64,000 nucleotides of DNA from NCBI GenBank assembly GCA_964035755.1, contig CAXIVR010000004.1:122508132-122572131 (forward strand). Direction: 5' to 3'. Of the stretch, positions 11,531 to 23,700 are shown piece after piece. This DNA is from Teleogryllus oceanicus (taxonomy: Eukaryota; Arthropoda; Insecta; Orthoptera; Gryllidae). The position numbers were made by a program, and so were the translations under genes. Positions within the stretch are counted from its first letter, which is position 1, and the number at the start of each line of letters is the position of its first letter. The notes beneath the pieces are model-generated. The model saw only the letters and a list, made by a program, of their open reading frames with translations, searched no databases and was not told where the DNA came from.

Positions 11531-13180
11531 GTTGGCGCAGCAGGGATAAAACTCGCACAATGCTCACAACGAAAAATGATGGATATAACACGAGACGCGG
11601 CCAAAGTAACAGGTGCGTTGAGGCAGAGATAGGTACGACAGAAAATGCAAAGGAAACAAAGTTGCGTCAACAATGGAATATGTTGGAGAGGTACTGGTGT
11701 CGAGAACATTTCTACAGCTCAGGAAGACGATGAATGTGGGAAGAACGGCGTCTAGAAGGATAAAGTGACAAAAAAGATAAAAGTGGCTAAAAGAAAGGTA
11801 GGTCTGAAGTTTCGTCAGAATAATGCTTTTTGGCAACGCAACAACTTCCCTTCATATGATACAGGACATAGTGCGCGTTTTTCCTTTCCGGTGACCTCCA
11901 CGTGACACTCCCACCTGCTCTACGCGCAAGGCGTTATTCAACATGTTCATCCACAAAATAGAGACTAGGGATCCACAAGAGAAAGTTGAATTCAGGCAGG
12001 AAGTATTTTTTTTAAATGCCATAGGCTATCCTTTCGAATTGTGATACTTCTTTTTCCAACGTAAGTAACACTCATTTGCTTCCTCTCCAAAATACGACAG
12101 TTTTCAACACAACTGCAAATCATACCCGGGAGTGACACATCGTGCCGTCGTCGCTATCACTACTTTGAAGTTATCGTTTTAACGCAAGAGTTCAATAACA
12201 TGATTTCCTAAAGCCTAACGGTTATTAAAAAAGGTTGCTGCAAATCAAAGATACTACAAACCATCTACAGTACGTGTTTGAAAGCATAAAGACCCCAACA
12301 AAAATGTGAAAGTGCGAGGATACAAAAATTGAGCAGTTACGTCAAGGCAGTACACTCAAAGTGAGATGAATCGAAAACAGCATTCAAATAACATTGAAAA
12401 AAAAAATAACCAGAAAATAAGATACGTTGTAAAATACACGGCAGTAACATGCTGCAACAGGGCTTGTTGATAGCCATGGGTACAACGAATCATTACCTAA
12501 CGTAATACACAGAAAGATAAATAACTATGTCACAAAGAACGATATATCGAGTCTCTAAAGATCATATTAACGGGTCGAAAGAAAAACATTTTTATTGTAC
12601 GTCGTTGCTATCTTGGATATAATAATTCAAATATTTATGAAGTCAATTATAAACGTGTATTTGGTGACAAAAAACAACAGTAGAAGGAGTAAATGAAATA
12701 AAGAAAAATAACTAAAATATAAATGTCATGGAACCTGACTCACCACGCATACGTAAATTTTCACAGCATACGCACTCACTTGTATACTTGTCCAACGATC
12801 ATTCAAATGAACGTGTTCCTGAAAGAGAAAAAAGATCTCGGTGCTTGGAACCGATTTGCTTTGTTTTAAAAATGTAACTGTGGCGAAGGTTGGTGAAGAG
12901 TAAAAACATACCCATGGGAATCTGATAGAAATCAACCGCAATTCTGTTGAATATTTATGAGCAGAGTCAAAACCAGTGAAAGCATCATAACTTTCAGAAT
13001 TAGTTCAGAAACGAATCTCTTGTTTAAAAATGACAGAGAGAGACAAAGAGAGTCAAATTTCACAATGTGGAGAAGTAACAAAACCGAATGGCGAAAACGA
13101 AACCGCTTCATCATCACCGACGATGTAATGCATGGAGAGAAAAATGTTGGTCCCTCGAGGTGGCAGCCTTTTTCCAATTA
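11531..13180. other. Purine-leaning then AT-rich interval
   Basis: 11,540-11,800 is enriched in A and G on the plus strand, and the remainder is ordinary AT-rich DNA. One CACGTG at 11,899-11,904 shares its context (TCCACGTGAC) with the E-box at 6,013. Nothing else is recognised. Confidence 0.4.
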
Positions 13181-13365
13181 AGAAAAACAAATGCCACGAC
13201 ACTTTCACTCCCGTGGAGTGGAGCTCGTGCAGCCACGGCAAACAGTGCAAATCGGCCGGCGGGAGCGCTGGCGACGGAGGCTCCTCGGGAGCGCCCACAT
13301 CCGGCGACGCGTCGCGTGTGTAGCGGCTCCATCTGGCAGCGCGGGCGCGGCGTCGGCGCCCTCTT
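13180..13365. other. CpG-rich island
   Basis: Short GC-rich block directly abutting the long CA repeat. No coding signature. Confidence 0.5.
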
Positions 13366-13405
<40 letters not shown>

Positions 13406-13605
13406 CAAACACACACACCACACACACACACACCACACACACACAAACACACACACACACCAAACACACCACACACACAACACACACACACACCAACACA
13501 CACACCACACACACACACAACACACACACACCAAACACACACACACACCAAACACACACACACACCAAACACACACACACAAACACACACACACACACAC
13601 CAAAC

Positions 13606-13642
<37 letters not shown>

Positions 13643-13686
13643 CACACACACACACACCACACACACACACACACCCAACAACACAC
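13366..13686. repeat. Long compound (CA)n tract, A/C only
   Basis: All 321 bases on the plus strand are A or C: mostly CA dinucleotides broken by CAAACA and CACCA variants. Alternating purine-pyrimidine CA/TG repeats can adopt Z-DNA. Open frames through it (His/Thr on one strand, Val/Cys on the other) are artefacts of the repeat. Confidence 0.97.
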
Positions 13687-14140
13687 GTTTAGAGTAAGCG
13701 GCGCAGAAAAACGCCTCAATCCCCTAGGGAAAGAGAACACTAAGAGATGTGAAAGGTGATAAATTCAGTTAGAAGAAAAGAATAAGAAACAAGTTAACAA
13801 TCAGAGACAAAGAAGATCACGTTAATAGATATTAAAGAAACAGTATAATGGAATAAGCTTTAAAAAGAGGTTAAACGTACAGAGAATTTTAGTAGAAATA
13901 CGTAGAATCACGCGAGACACAATGCAAATTGCACAGCAACACGGTAGACACAAGAAGGAAAAGTGCTCCAATGAGCGAGAGCAAAAGAGAAGAATTAACG
14001 CAGAAAGGGAAAAGTGAGTGTAAAAACAAGGAACGTCAGACGAAAGACAAGGACAGACAGATAGAGAGAGAAATTTAAAGGGCGGCCAAATCAATAGTGG
14101 ATGGGGTATAAAATGAATGAAACTCAAGAAAAAACAGCCA
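13687..14140. other. Purine-rich, A-rich interval
   Basis: Plus strand is strongly A/G-biased over about 350 bp, with AGAGAGAGAAA at its end near 14,061-14,075. It separates the CA repeat from the next island. No coding or RNA signal is recognised. Confidence 0.5.
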
Positions 14141-14620
14141 GCGGAATTCGCATTAGGCGGGAGGTGAACGACACGCACTCGGGGGAGCAGTGGGCGGGGC
14201 GGGCGTGGCGTCACGCGGGGGCGCCGAGGGACCGCGCACAGCGGCGCGATACGACGCGATTAGTCCGCAAAACCGGTGACGCGTCCGAAACAGACGCTGC
14301 GACATGTCCGGCGCGCGCGCTCCCGCTGCCGATCCCGCCCCCGGCCCCGCCCCCGGCCCCGCCCCGGCCCCGCCCCTGGCCCCGCCCCCGGCCCCACCCC
14401 GCCGCCCCGGCCGGGGCCCCCCCCCCCCCCCCCAAACCGCGCCGCGCCGCGCCTGTTTTTATTTCCAGTTTCATGTCCCATTGCTTGCCTGCGCGCACCA
14501 TTAGCGCCGCTGGATGACAAGCGCGCGATCGCCCCGCGCGGCAGCGGGCGCTGTGGGGCGGGCGAAGCCAGCGGCGGCGGCGACGAGGAGTGAGCCGCCC
14601 TTGGGAAGAAATGAGAAGAG
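14140..14620. other. CpG-rich island with C-rich core
   Basis: GC-rich block that contains the C-run region listed separately. Both strands are open in several frames with Pro/Arg or Gly/Arg translations. These are compositional. Confidence 0.6.
14334..14433 (-). repeat. CCCCGG/CCCCGCC repeat with C17 run; G4-prone on minus strand
   Basis: Closely spaced CCCC runs (CCCCGCCCCCGGCCCC-type units) end in an uninterrupted run of 17 C at 14,417-14,433. The minus strand therefore carries more than ten runs of four or more G with loops of 1-3 nt, the textbook G-quadruplex pattern. Confidence 0.85.
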
Positions 14621-14720
14621 ACCTCAAACACTAACTTTTGCGAGAACAGAGCGGACACACACGGGAATTCAGACCCTAACCGGAATTAAACGAGATACGA
14701 ATTTGAATGAAAAAAATCAG

Positions 14721-14721
14721 A

Positions 14722-14764
<43 letters not shown>

Positions 14765-14771
14765 GTAATAA
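14721..14771. repeat. (AAT)n microsatellite
   Basis: About 15 near-perfect AAT units, with a single AGT interruption near the right end. Confidence 0.95.
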
Positions 14772-15340
14772 AACACAAGGAACTATAATATAGACATTGC
14801 TTTAAATGTCAAAGCTACTAAGGAAATTCTTATTTTCATGTAAGGGAGTAACTTTGCATAGACCAGGCGTGTGTACGCTCTTGAAATTAAATAGCACAAT
14901 GCACGCAAAAAGACAAACAATATTACAAAGACTCTTTAACGGAAATAAAAATCAATCAAATAAATTTGGAATTCACTCACATATAAAAGGGATGACACTA
15001 TAATGAGACACTCCTGTTAAACATCGAATAAATTAAATTTCGTACGAGTTTTGTTCTAATATTCTGGACCTGAAAAATGTTAAAATGATAGGAGAGAGAA
15101 ATCCTACACCGTATATTTTCTTCAAAGATATGTATATTATATACTACTGGGATGTATTTTCAATGCCCTCAGTTCCATTTACAAATTGAAAAACAAACGA
15201 AATAGCGAATCTGCTAATACTCGTTTTCTGTGAAGAAAACAATTACATTTGCAAAATTGTTATTTTCAATAAAGACAAATTTTAGAGAATATCACGATGT
15301 TAAAGAAAACTAATTAGTTAATTCAAGCGGATAAATCAAT
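14772..15340. other. AT-rich interval with homeodomain-type palindrome
   Basis: AT-rich. The perfect 12-bp palindrome AACTAATTAGTT (15,308-15,319) lies about 20 bp left of the next island and contains TAATTA, the core site of many homeodomain proteins. Nothing else is recognised. Confidence 0.4.
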
Positions 15341-16000
15341 ACCCGAAGTGCGCGCGCGTAGCCATCGGCGTGGCCGTGAGCGTGCGTGTTCTACGAACGC
15401 CCCAAGGGGCGAAATGAAGCCGCACGGAGCCCCAAGCGAGCAATCGGCATCCACGGAGCGCCGCTACATCCGCGCGTCCGCGTTGGCGCAGGATATTGTG
15501 CGGTCGGCGGCGTTGGGGCGTGGGGGCGTTCCCTCCGCCGCCCTCCTCGCCCACGAGCCACGAGGGCCGCTTCGCGTCCGGCCGACCGACTCCCCTCGCG
15601 AAATATTTCCGCACATTCCCCCGACGTGCCTGTCCCCTCCAGGGCGGCCGCGCCCGGTTCGTTGTCGGCGACGCCTCCGACCGCGCCATCCGCAACCGCG
15701 TGTCGCGTCGCCTCCCGCGTCCGCCGCCACCGCCACACGCCCACGATGCCGCCTCCTTCACCGCCGCCGCGCCCGCCGCCCTCGCCGCCAGCGGGAGCTG
15801 CAATATCTGGCCGGCCGGGAGCCATCCGTCTCCGGGACGAGGGCCCGCCCCTCCGCTCACCCCCGAGCTCGGCCCGGGTCGGGCCGGGCCGGGCGCGCGG
15901 GAAAGAAAACTTCCACCGGACGAGTCCGAACGTTGGGCCTCGAGGCGATAGCGACGGCTCTCGGCCGGCGAAAGCATTCTTTTGTACTCGCTACAGCCGA
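15340..16000. other. CpG-rich island
   Basis: Large, dense CpG block. Frames are open in nearly all phases on both strands over 400-600 bp, with Arg/Pro/Ala-rich translations, so no ORF here can be trusted. No domain is recognised. Confidence 0.65.
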
Positions 16001-16660
16001 GTAGCTAAAGAAAATGAATCGCCACCGGATACATTTCTTTGGATAGGGCGCGGACTTTTTGCGGCGGGCCTGTAACAACTGCGATAGAAACGCTGTCGCA
16101 ACGGGGCTCGCCACTGACACAGCTACTCGCCCGACATGCGCTGTGCGCGCCCGCCGCCAGTGGTGAACCCAGCGATCAATAGCATCATTTCACAATATAC
16201 GGCCACGCTAGTTTTTCTTTGGCGTTTTTTTACGGCGCGCCTCAAGGAAAATGCTGCACATTATTTGCACCAGCATATTCCCATGTAACTTACATAATGA
16301 AAGAGACTTCGATACACGAGAGATATCTCTTCAGTTTACAATACTCGCTCATTATTTTTTGCTACCCATTATTTCTTTGACAAAGTGTAATTAGCTTCAA
16401 CATTCCAAACAGCAATTTCTTTGAAAATAACAAAAGCAGAATTTGTATTTTAAATGAGTAAATGTTAATTGAAATAGACAACCGGATATTCTATAAAAGA
16501 GACATCATTATTGCAGTATAATGACACCATCATCCATCGCAAATTACGAAGTAAGCTCTAAATCAGATTAGCATGCTTAACACAGAACACGCGCATTTTA
16601 CATTAAAACCTAAATCAAAACATTAAAGAGTGAACACGCAGCGTGCCGAACCTCCTTATT
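16001..16660. other. Mostly AT-rich interval
   Basis: GC-moderate to about 16,170, then AT-rich. Nothing recognised. Confidence 0.45.
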
Positions 16661-16900
16661 TGCCTGGTTGGCAGAATCGAAAAAGTTCTTATTTCCGGAA
16701 GCGTCGACTGGCACTGAACCTCGTCCGCGGGGTCCGCAGTCCCTGATTACGGCGCAGCGCAAGGAGGGCGCGACGCCCGCCCCGATGATTTAAACGCAGC
16801 CCGCCGCGCACCCGGCGATAATTCTCATCTCTATGCAAATCCGCGCACGGTTGACAGCGTACAGCAATGTGATTTAACGGTTCTATTTTAATCCGTTAAT
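16660..16900. promoter_or_regulatory. Candidate cis-regulatory block with POU octamer
   Basis: Moderate-GC unique sequence containing TATGCAAATCCGCG at 16,832-16,845, with the ATGCAAAT octamer of POU-domain factors. A nearly identical 14-mer, TATGCAAATCCACG, recurs at 46,448-46,461. A regulatory role is inferred from the motif and the island-like context only. Confidence 0.3.
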
Positions 16901-16913
16901 TTGATCCACGCGT

Positions 16914-16926
16914 ATGGACGGTAAGT
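16914..16926 (+). other. Candidate 5' splice site just after an ATG
   Basis: ATGGACG|GTAAGTAC: a good donor (GT at 16,921-16,922) seven bases after an ATG. It could end a first coding exon supplying only Met-Asp, or be chance. No promoter or acceptor partner can be identified in this window. Confidence 0.15.
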
Positions 16927-16969
16927 ACATCAATTATTGGATAGCAAATAAGATAGCCAGCGGCGTGGA

Positions 16970-17430
16970 AATTGAAAAGTGCGTTCAAACGCGTTCGATA
17001 GCGATGGCCGGCTGGAAAAACGAGAGCCGCGTGCACGGGACGACCGGTGGCTTTCCTCGCACGGCGCCGGCGTCAACGCCACCCGGCCCGCACGCGCCTC
17101 GCCGCCGCGGTGGGCGGGGGCGGGGGCGGTTCGCCGGCGCAAAGGGGCGGGCGCCACGTGTGAGCATGTGAGCGAGCGCGCTCTCGTCATCCGCCACGTA
17201 ACGTCACGCAGAGCCGAGCCGAGTTCTTTTGATTATCGCCATTAGTGCAGCGACCGCGAGCGATGGAGCAGGGCGAGCGCCCACAAGGGCGATGGGCGCC
17301 GCGACAGGCGCTGCGGTGATGACGTCCGCGTATTCGCCTCCCTTTCGTTCGTTATTGCGTTGCTCTTTTGCCCTCGCCCTCACTTGGCCCTTCGCCTCCG
17401 CCCTCGGTCCCCAGCGCATTCTTCTCTAAC
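16970..17430. other. CpG-rich island
   Basis: Dense CG block including GGGCGGGGGCGGGGGCGG near 17,111-17,128 (Sp1-like) and CACGTG at 17,155-17,160. It is followed on the right by a pyrimidine-rich tract. No coding signature. Confidence 0.6.
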
Positions 17431-18690
17431 TCTTTCATATTGGACATTCTTTTCATGTTTTCTTTCCCATCTTTTAGTTTTCATTTTTCCCCCTTTTTTA
17501 TTTCTGATTATATACTACTTCTTTTACTTTATTGCCTCTCGATCTCCGTTAAGCCAACCATTTCTGTTTGGTGTTTTCATTTCTTTCATTTAACTTTCCC
17601 AATTACTTTACTTACGATTTATTATCCCGGTCTTTTTCTTTTCTGTCGTTACACTTTACTTCCTCAGCAGCTCTTGATCTCCTCTGGATGTCACGCTAAG
17701 TGCAACATCCTGCGTCACCCCAATAACACGTCCTCAACGGCTCGCAACGCCTCTCCCTGCAGGAACGTCCATCCTCTCGCGCTAATCTCATCCATTCCGT
17801 ATCTCTGGCGGTCGCTGTTCAATCACCGCTTCGCCCGACTGTCTCAATGCGACGCGCGGTCTCCACCTCGTCGAATTAATCCCCGTTGTCCGTAGCATTC
17901 TCACTCTCGGTGTCCTCTCGCCCTGACCTACGCGTCGACTCAATTACACGCCGCGATTTGCCGTCCTCATTCCATTAGCGGACAATTGCATTTGAGGACT
18001 TACGTAAACGACCCCCCCTCCCCGGTAGGCTTCCTCCTATCCTTTCCGTCGCTGTGAACATGGGAGGCGCCACCTGCAACAAGTTGAGGGCGGCGCCACG
18101 ACTCCACAAGGAGAGAACGATGCAACGGGAAAAAAAAGAAAAGAAAAGCAGCAACCGACTGTCGACCAATAGCGACTCCTCTCGGAAACAATGAAATCGC
18201 TTCTCCCCACTCGCGAAAGTACTAAATCTGATAAACTAACTGTTTATGAAGCGGGTTTTGTTTGGTCTCGCTATGAGAAGAGAAAAAATGTAATTATCAT
18301 TTTCACGGAAACCCTCCTCTAGAAATACGTTTCTGCGAGACGAGATTGGAGGGGAGCGTAATGAACGTATTCTTCCTAAAAACCACGCTTCCATTGTTGT
18401 GCTGCGCTGAGGTGGACAGAAGAGATGACCGCGCCCACGAAACGCTTTAATGGAATGAATTTGTTAACTAATTAATTAGCTTCGTGAAAATGAATTGAGT
18501 TCTAGACGGTACATATAATAACATCAACACAGAACAGACACAACGAGAGAAAACGAGGATTACTATTTACAACTCTCCACTACAGTACAGAGCGCTCTCT
18601 CTACTCTGATCCCCTTTCTACCCGCAATTCCCTTAAGTAAAAGATCAAACAGCGCATAATTACGAAATAGATAATAACTTCCACCACCAA
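17431..18690. other. Pyrimidine-rich then mixed interval, with homeodomain palindrome
   Basis: 17,431-17,690 is strongly T/C-biased on the plus strand (TTTTC, TTTCCC and CTTTT runs). Further right, the perfect palindrome CTAATTAATTAG at 18,468-18,479 contains overlapping TAATTA cores of the kind bound by paired-type homeodomain dimers. No coding or TE content is recognised. Confidence 0.4.
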
Positions 18691-19310
18691 CTGCAAATTA
18701 AACCCCGCAACAGGTACCGTGCCCCGCAACGCGTGTAAAGAGCCTGTTGCAGGCCTGTTCTGCCCCCTCTCACCTGGGAGAAAAAAAGGCCAACCCCCGT
18801 TAATCGCGGGGGCGCACGAGGGCCCTCGGCCGCTGGGGCCCCGGCCCGACACCACTCCTGGACAAGCGTACAAGCACCTGTTTCGTTTCGTATCCTCAAG
18901 TGTAATTCACCTCTCAAACAAGCAGCCGGCGGCCGGTCAGAGCCATTTCATCTCACAAGCGCTACATAATAACCTTGCTCTATGGGAAACGAAGCAATTA
19001 CAAATAAGCCAACAGCCCTTGGCCAGGCCGGCAGGGCGCCTTCGCTGTACATTCCCGGCACAGGTCGAGAGGCGCGTTGTCTGGGTGGAGAGGCACTACG
19101 CGCACGGGGAAACGTCACTGAGAGATGCTCGTCTCAGCTCCAAAGAGTACCTATTGCAATTCCAGTGCCGAAAATTCGCCTACACAAGGGCGTCTTTCGG
19201 GAGGAGTCTTCCCAGAATTCAATTCCATCCGAGGCGACGCTCGAAAGCCCTCTCTGTTTCTGGAAATTAAATCTGTGTCGACCATGCGAGAGGCCCATTG
19301 CCATCGCGTC
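18690..19310. other. GC-rich island with minus-strand donor
   Basis: GC-rich block. Read on the minus strand, CCCAG|GTGAGAGG puts a 5' splice site with exon end at 18,774, at the downstream edge of the densest part (18,775-18,900). This is the arrangement expected of a non-coding first exon on the minus strand, but no transcript evidence exists here. Confidence 0.4.
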
Positions 19311-19640
19311 AGTGCTCTAATCGCCCCGAACAACTTGGAAGCCAATTGTAGCACTTCAATACAGCAAAACAATCGGAATGTCAATATTTAATGGTAAGAA
19401 ACGTGTTTAGAAAAGCATGCAATACAGACTTGCAGAGTTAGCAATACGTGTGTTTTAATTTGTAACTACAGCAGTAAACATGTATTGGAGAAAAATGCCT
19501 ATTAATATAAAATCATTCACAAAGAAGAAAGAATGAAAAAAATCTTTTCAAAGTCAATAGCTCACACTGAACATTGAACGCAAACTGAACGGTCTATAAG
19601 ACAACAAAAATACACGACAGAGCGCACGGGGTATTCAGAA
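19311..19640. other. AT-rich interval
   Basis: AT-rich DNA with nothing recognised. Confidence 0.5.
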
Positions 19641-19960
19641 TCAAATGAGAGAATGTGAGACGCGAGGGAGGCCAGAGAGGCAGCGGGGCCCAGGCCGGCT
19701 TTAGCCGGGGCAGCGAGGTTTGCGCCCGGCAGCGGCGAGATAACGCAGGGAGCGAGCGGGCTCACTTCCAGGCGCCGCGCCGCCGCACCTTGCCTGCGCC
19801 CGGAATCCGCCAAACCGAGAAATCCTTCTTTATAAGAGCGACGGCCCGGAGAAAGGTGTTCGGAGGTGGCGCAGCCAGGCGGAGAAGGCGGCGAGAGCGA
19901 AGAGCTAAGTAGGAAGACGCTGCGGTGCGCTGTGCTTCGTTGGCGAAAGCCTTTATCACT
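19640..19960. other. CpG-rich island
   Basis: GC-rich block with purine bias on the plus strand (GGAGGCGGCGAGAGCGAAGAG-like). No coding family recognised. Confidence 0.5.
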
Positions 19961-20690
19961 TACATTCGAGAACGAGCACAAAATTAACTGCGGGAGCAGG
20001 CCACTCATCAAAGCCACAGGTTCGCCAGTCTCGGTGCGTAATGCCTAAGAAACGTTGAGCACTACGACGAATGAGTGCAGTAACAGAGACATTGTACTCA
20101 GGCAAGAAAAACGTTCCCTACAACGAATAAGTCCTTTTCTGAGACTGAATGCCATTCATGTTTTTACGCAAAAAAAAAAAAAAATACCACGGAGAACGTA
20201 GATTATTAAAAAGTATACAAAAATTCAGGAAAATAGGAACGCTTGAAAACAACCAGACACATCACTACACAAACATTTCTCCAATTTAAAACACGATTGA
20301 AACTTACAAAGTATCAACACCTAACACTGCACTGTAAATAGTGCTAAAAACAGATAAAACAAAAAGAATGTTTATTAAAAGCATTCATCAAAACGCTTCA
20401 TTATAGATCATTTTAATGTTCTAGACAGTATTTATACCACCACAAACATATGAGAAAATAAATTATATAGTATAAGTGAAAGAACTTCAGACATAATTTT
20501 GTACTGCATTTTCGGGGGCATTAATAGCCCTTACAAAAGCCTTTATGATTTAGAATTTACGCAATTTACTCTATTCTGGATTTTAGATACAAGGCTTTAG
20601 ATACAATCGCACAGTACCTTTATGTAATTCAATCAAAGCACTTTAAACGCTTCTCCACAAATGCTAGAAAAGAAATTTACTTTTCAAAAC
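19961..20690. other. AT-rich interval
   Basis: AT-rich, with an A-homopolymer at about 20,170-20,185. No retroelement body is recognised beside it. Confidence 0.45.
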
Positions 20691-21500
20691 TTCGTTGCGG
20701 GATTTAAGCGATGTTTCAGTTCCTCTCGCGGAGAAGCAAAAGCCACCGCCAGGCGCGTTGCACTCACCCAACGACCACTCGCGCTGCAGACGCACTCAGA
20801 ACGTCCCGCGTACAACTGCGGCGAACTCTCCGCACTCACCTGAAACAAAGAACACAAGCGTAAGGCGAGGCTCCAAGCACAGCCATGCACTCCCGGAGGG
20901 CGCGCCGGGAGGGCGACTCCTGCGCTTAATAAAAACAGAGCAAACTTCGCGAAAATGTCAATTTATTAAGACACAAGAGGCAACGCAGGACTCCACCAAC
21001 TTGCCGAGCGGAGGACGAAAAGCAGAGAGGAGAGAGAGAGAGTGGAGGTGGGACGGAGGGAAAGGGCAGGTTAAGCAGACGAGAATGGCGACAGAACGAG
21101 GAGGTCGCGCTCAAAAAGAGCCGCGATACACGGAAATAACACGCCGCTGCACCCCTCCCCCCCCTCCTCACGTTTCTACGCCTCACGGAGTGTGCTTGGC
21201 CAAGCGGACCTCCCTGCTACCCCGGGGTGGCGGCATGGAGGGGTTAGAAGCTGCACAAAAAAGCCGCGATATGAACTCGGGCGCTCAATGAAGCGTAACT
21301 CGCTTAGCAAGTTTTGCCTGGCGCAGCGGGGCGCGGAGCGAGGGGGCGGGGCGGGGCGGGGCGCGACGAGAAAGCGACGGAGCACGCCGCCGCCAGAAGC
21401 GGCACCGTCGCCCCGTGCTAATCGTAGGCAGAATTTTAATTTGTTTCAATTGCGTTCATCCGAGCGCGCACATACCGGCGGGTCTAAACGGGGTGAAGGG
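20690..21500. other. CpG-rich island with consensus minus-strand donor
   Basis: The minus strand reads TTTCAG|GTGAGTGCG with exon end at 20,840, a full CAG|GTGAGT consensus. To its right lie a GAGA run (21,023-21,043) and a GGGGCGGGGCGGGG patch near 21,344-21,363. It could hold a minus-strand first exon and promoter. No coding content is recognised. Confidence 0.45.
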
Positions 21501-21840
21501 CAAAGGGAAAAAGAAAGCGTGTTTCGCTAAAAACAGAGGTGGGACAGAGTGAGACGAAAGGAAAATACGTAAGACTGGAAAGAGTGAAAGGAGATTGTTA
21601 AATTAAAAAAAAAAGAAGGTGAGAAGAGGAAAAAAGGAACATGAATGACAAAAAATTAAAGAAGATACAGGTTCAGAACACTGGACAACGTTGCGCGATG
21701 AAGAACCATGTGAAGATCAATAATTGATCGAGGAAAAGTGAAACGTGGAACAATATGGCAATGAAGTAGATACATCACGAAAATAAAAACGACCGGCTGC
21801 GTACTAACCACTTCGCGCCGAGAAAATTTAATACGATTGA
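21501..21840. other. Purine-rich interval
   Basis: A/G-rich plus strand (21,530-21,660), then AT-rich. Nothing else is recognised. Confidence 0.4.
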
Positions 21841-22460
21841 ATATTACTCACCTGCATTGGGAAAGAGTGAACACAAGGCTGTGAGAGGTTGCGAGGGAAG
21901 CCAAAGCGCCCTACAAGAGCGGCGGAGAGCAAGGCGAGACGAGACGAGACGGGACGAGACGGCGCGGGTGGAGCGGGGGGCGCGGTCACGGGGCGGAGCG
22001 GGGCCGCCCCCGTGTTTTGCGGGCCGGCGCGCGGCGGCTGCCTGCCGTTGACAGTAATTAAAATAAGGGGCGGAGAGCGCGCGTGCGGCGGCGGGGGGGC
22101 GGGGAGTGAGAGAACGCGGAGTAGGGAGGGGGCGCGAGGACACGAGGGGGGGTGCGGGCGCGAGCAGGCGTCCCTTCAAGGCACATCAAGCCCGCGCCGC
22201 CTTGTGTTGCACAAAGACAAGTCGCGGCGCGCAAAAACATTAATTAAGCGTTCTTGTCTCCGTTCCGTCAAGCGCACGGCTGCAGCGGCGCTGCGAAGGG
22301 TCGGGTGGCAAAGGGGTGCGGGGAGAAAGGGCGCGTGCATGGGGACGGGTGGCGGTGGGGAATAGTGAGAGCAAAGACGCGACCGAAGGTACAAGGGCGG
22401 GTGACGGTCTGAAGCACGAGCGGCACCCAAGGAGGGGAAACGGCCGTAGGAGACGAATGC
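21840..22460. other. CpG-rich island with consensus minus-strand donor
   Basis: The minus strand reads AATGCAG|GTGAGTAAT with exon end at 21,852, and the CpG-dense body extends to 22,460. The layout of island, then donor, then AT-rich DNA is typical of a metazoan 5' non-coding exon followed by intron 1. This is the best such candidate in the window. The exon's start and any coding role are unknown. Confidence 0.45.
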
Positions 22461-23700
22461 AACACTCCAACCACTCAGGACAACACAATATGTAACGAGA
22501 CAAAAAGTAGGAGATCATCAACAACAAAGAAATACCGGAAACAGCTATAATAAAAAAAGAAAGGCAATTGTGTTGTGAAAAGAATGTATGTCAGCTCATG
22601 AAACTACAGTGATCTCTGACGGCTTAGCCACAATATATTATGACGCAGCGTAAGTATAGCAATTTCGATATCCTAAAACCGCAATATTTTAGTACTCACC
22701 ATCATTCATGTTTTCTACTGAATAAGTATACATCTTTAAGGAAATGTATTGTGAACAACGACAAGAATAAGTCTAGATTTATGGCTACTCACGATGTGCT
22801 TATTGTCTCCAAAATCTCCCAAACATTAATTTTAAAGAATGTTAAAGTATTCAGTGTTAATCGATAATGCCTAAAGTGCTTACATAAATATCTTTAACTT
22901 AATAAATGGAGTCAAAAATTCTGACAAAAAATAGCGATAACCAAGCAATATTGGTGATATACTAGTAAATTGTGTTAATACTTCAAATATCATTCTAATG
23001 AAAGAAGAAAAATAATCCGAAACTGAAAAATAAATATTATCCGTATCTATTAAAATAAGGAGGTTCTGGTAAATTCTCGTTCTACTGTAGCTGCAAAGAG
23101 TTCCTTAGGAAAAGCAAAGCGCCTGAAAAGTTTTCAGAATACCAAATAGTAGCAGTCCTTAATTATTCATACCGAAATTTGAATAAGAAACGTCTTGAGA
23201 GAATCTGCTCCATTTCTCTGAATGAAGATTTTAGCCCCTGTAAAACAAGAGAAACCGCGCGTAGAATGAAAAGTGACAAACGTCTTCGAAAAAAGAAGAT
23301 GCTCGCTCACAGACAGAATTTACTCTTACCCCTAATTGTTATGATAGAAAATTTCTTCGGTTGAATTCATTCACCGTCTTGAATGGTGAATAAAAGTATG
23401 GAATGATACATTTCATTTCCGTAATGATTTTCATTGTTTATGATACAAAGGCACAATAATTCGACAAGTTTATTGAAATAGAAGTCTGAGATAAGATAGA
23501 ACCGAAACAAAAAGTTTATGTACGAAAAGAAGATTATTATTTTCCACATTTAATTTTAAACAACTTGTTAAGACCTTACGTCGCAAATGGATGAGAAAAT
23601 GACGAAACATCAGCGAGGAGAGTGAACAAAACATCAAAACGAAAACGCATTTTAGCTCAACATTAAGCAGCTGCACAAATTAGGGGACGGTCCGCCAAGA
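22461..23700. other. AT-rich interval
   Basis: AT-rich DNA. A plus-strand donor-like CGCAGC|GTAAGTAT sits at about 22,650. No repeats or coding signals are recognised. Confidence 0.45.

Noticed and set aside
13088..13759. His/Thr-rich and Val/Cys-rich long frames
   Set aside because: Produced by the CA repeat read in different phases.
15336..16075. Overlapping 150-230-codon frames on both strands
   Set aside because: Stop-poor GC-rich composition explains all of them equally, so no frame is favoured.
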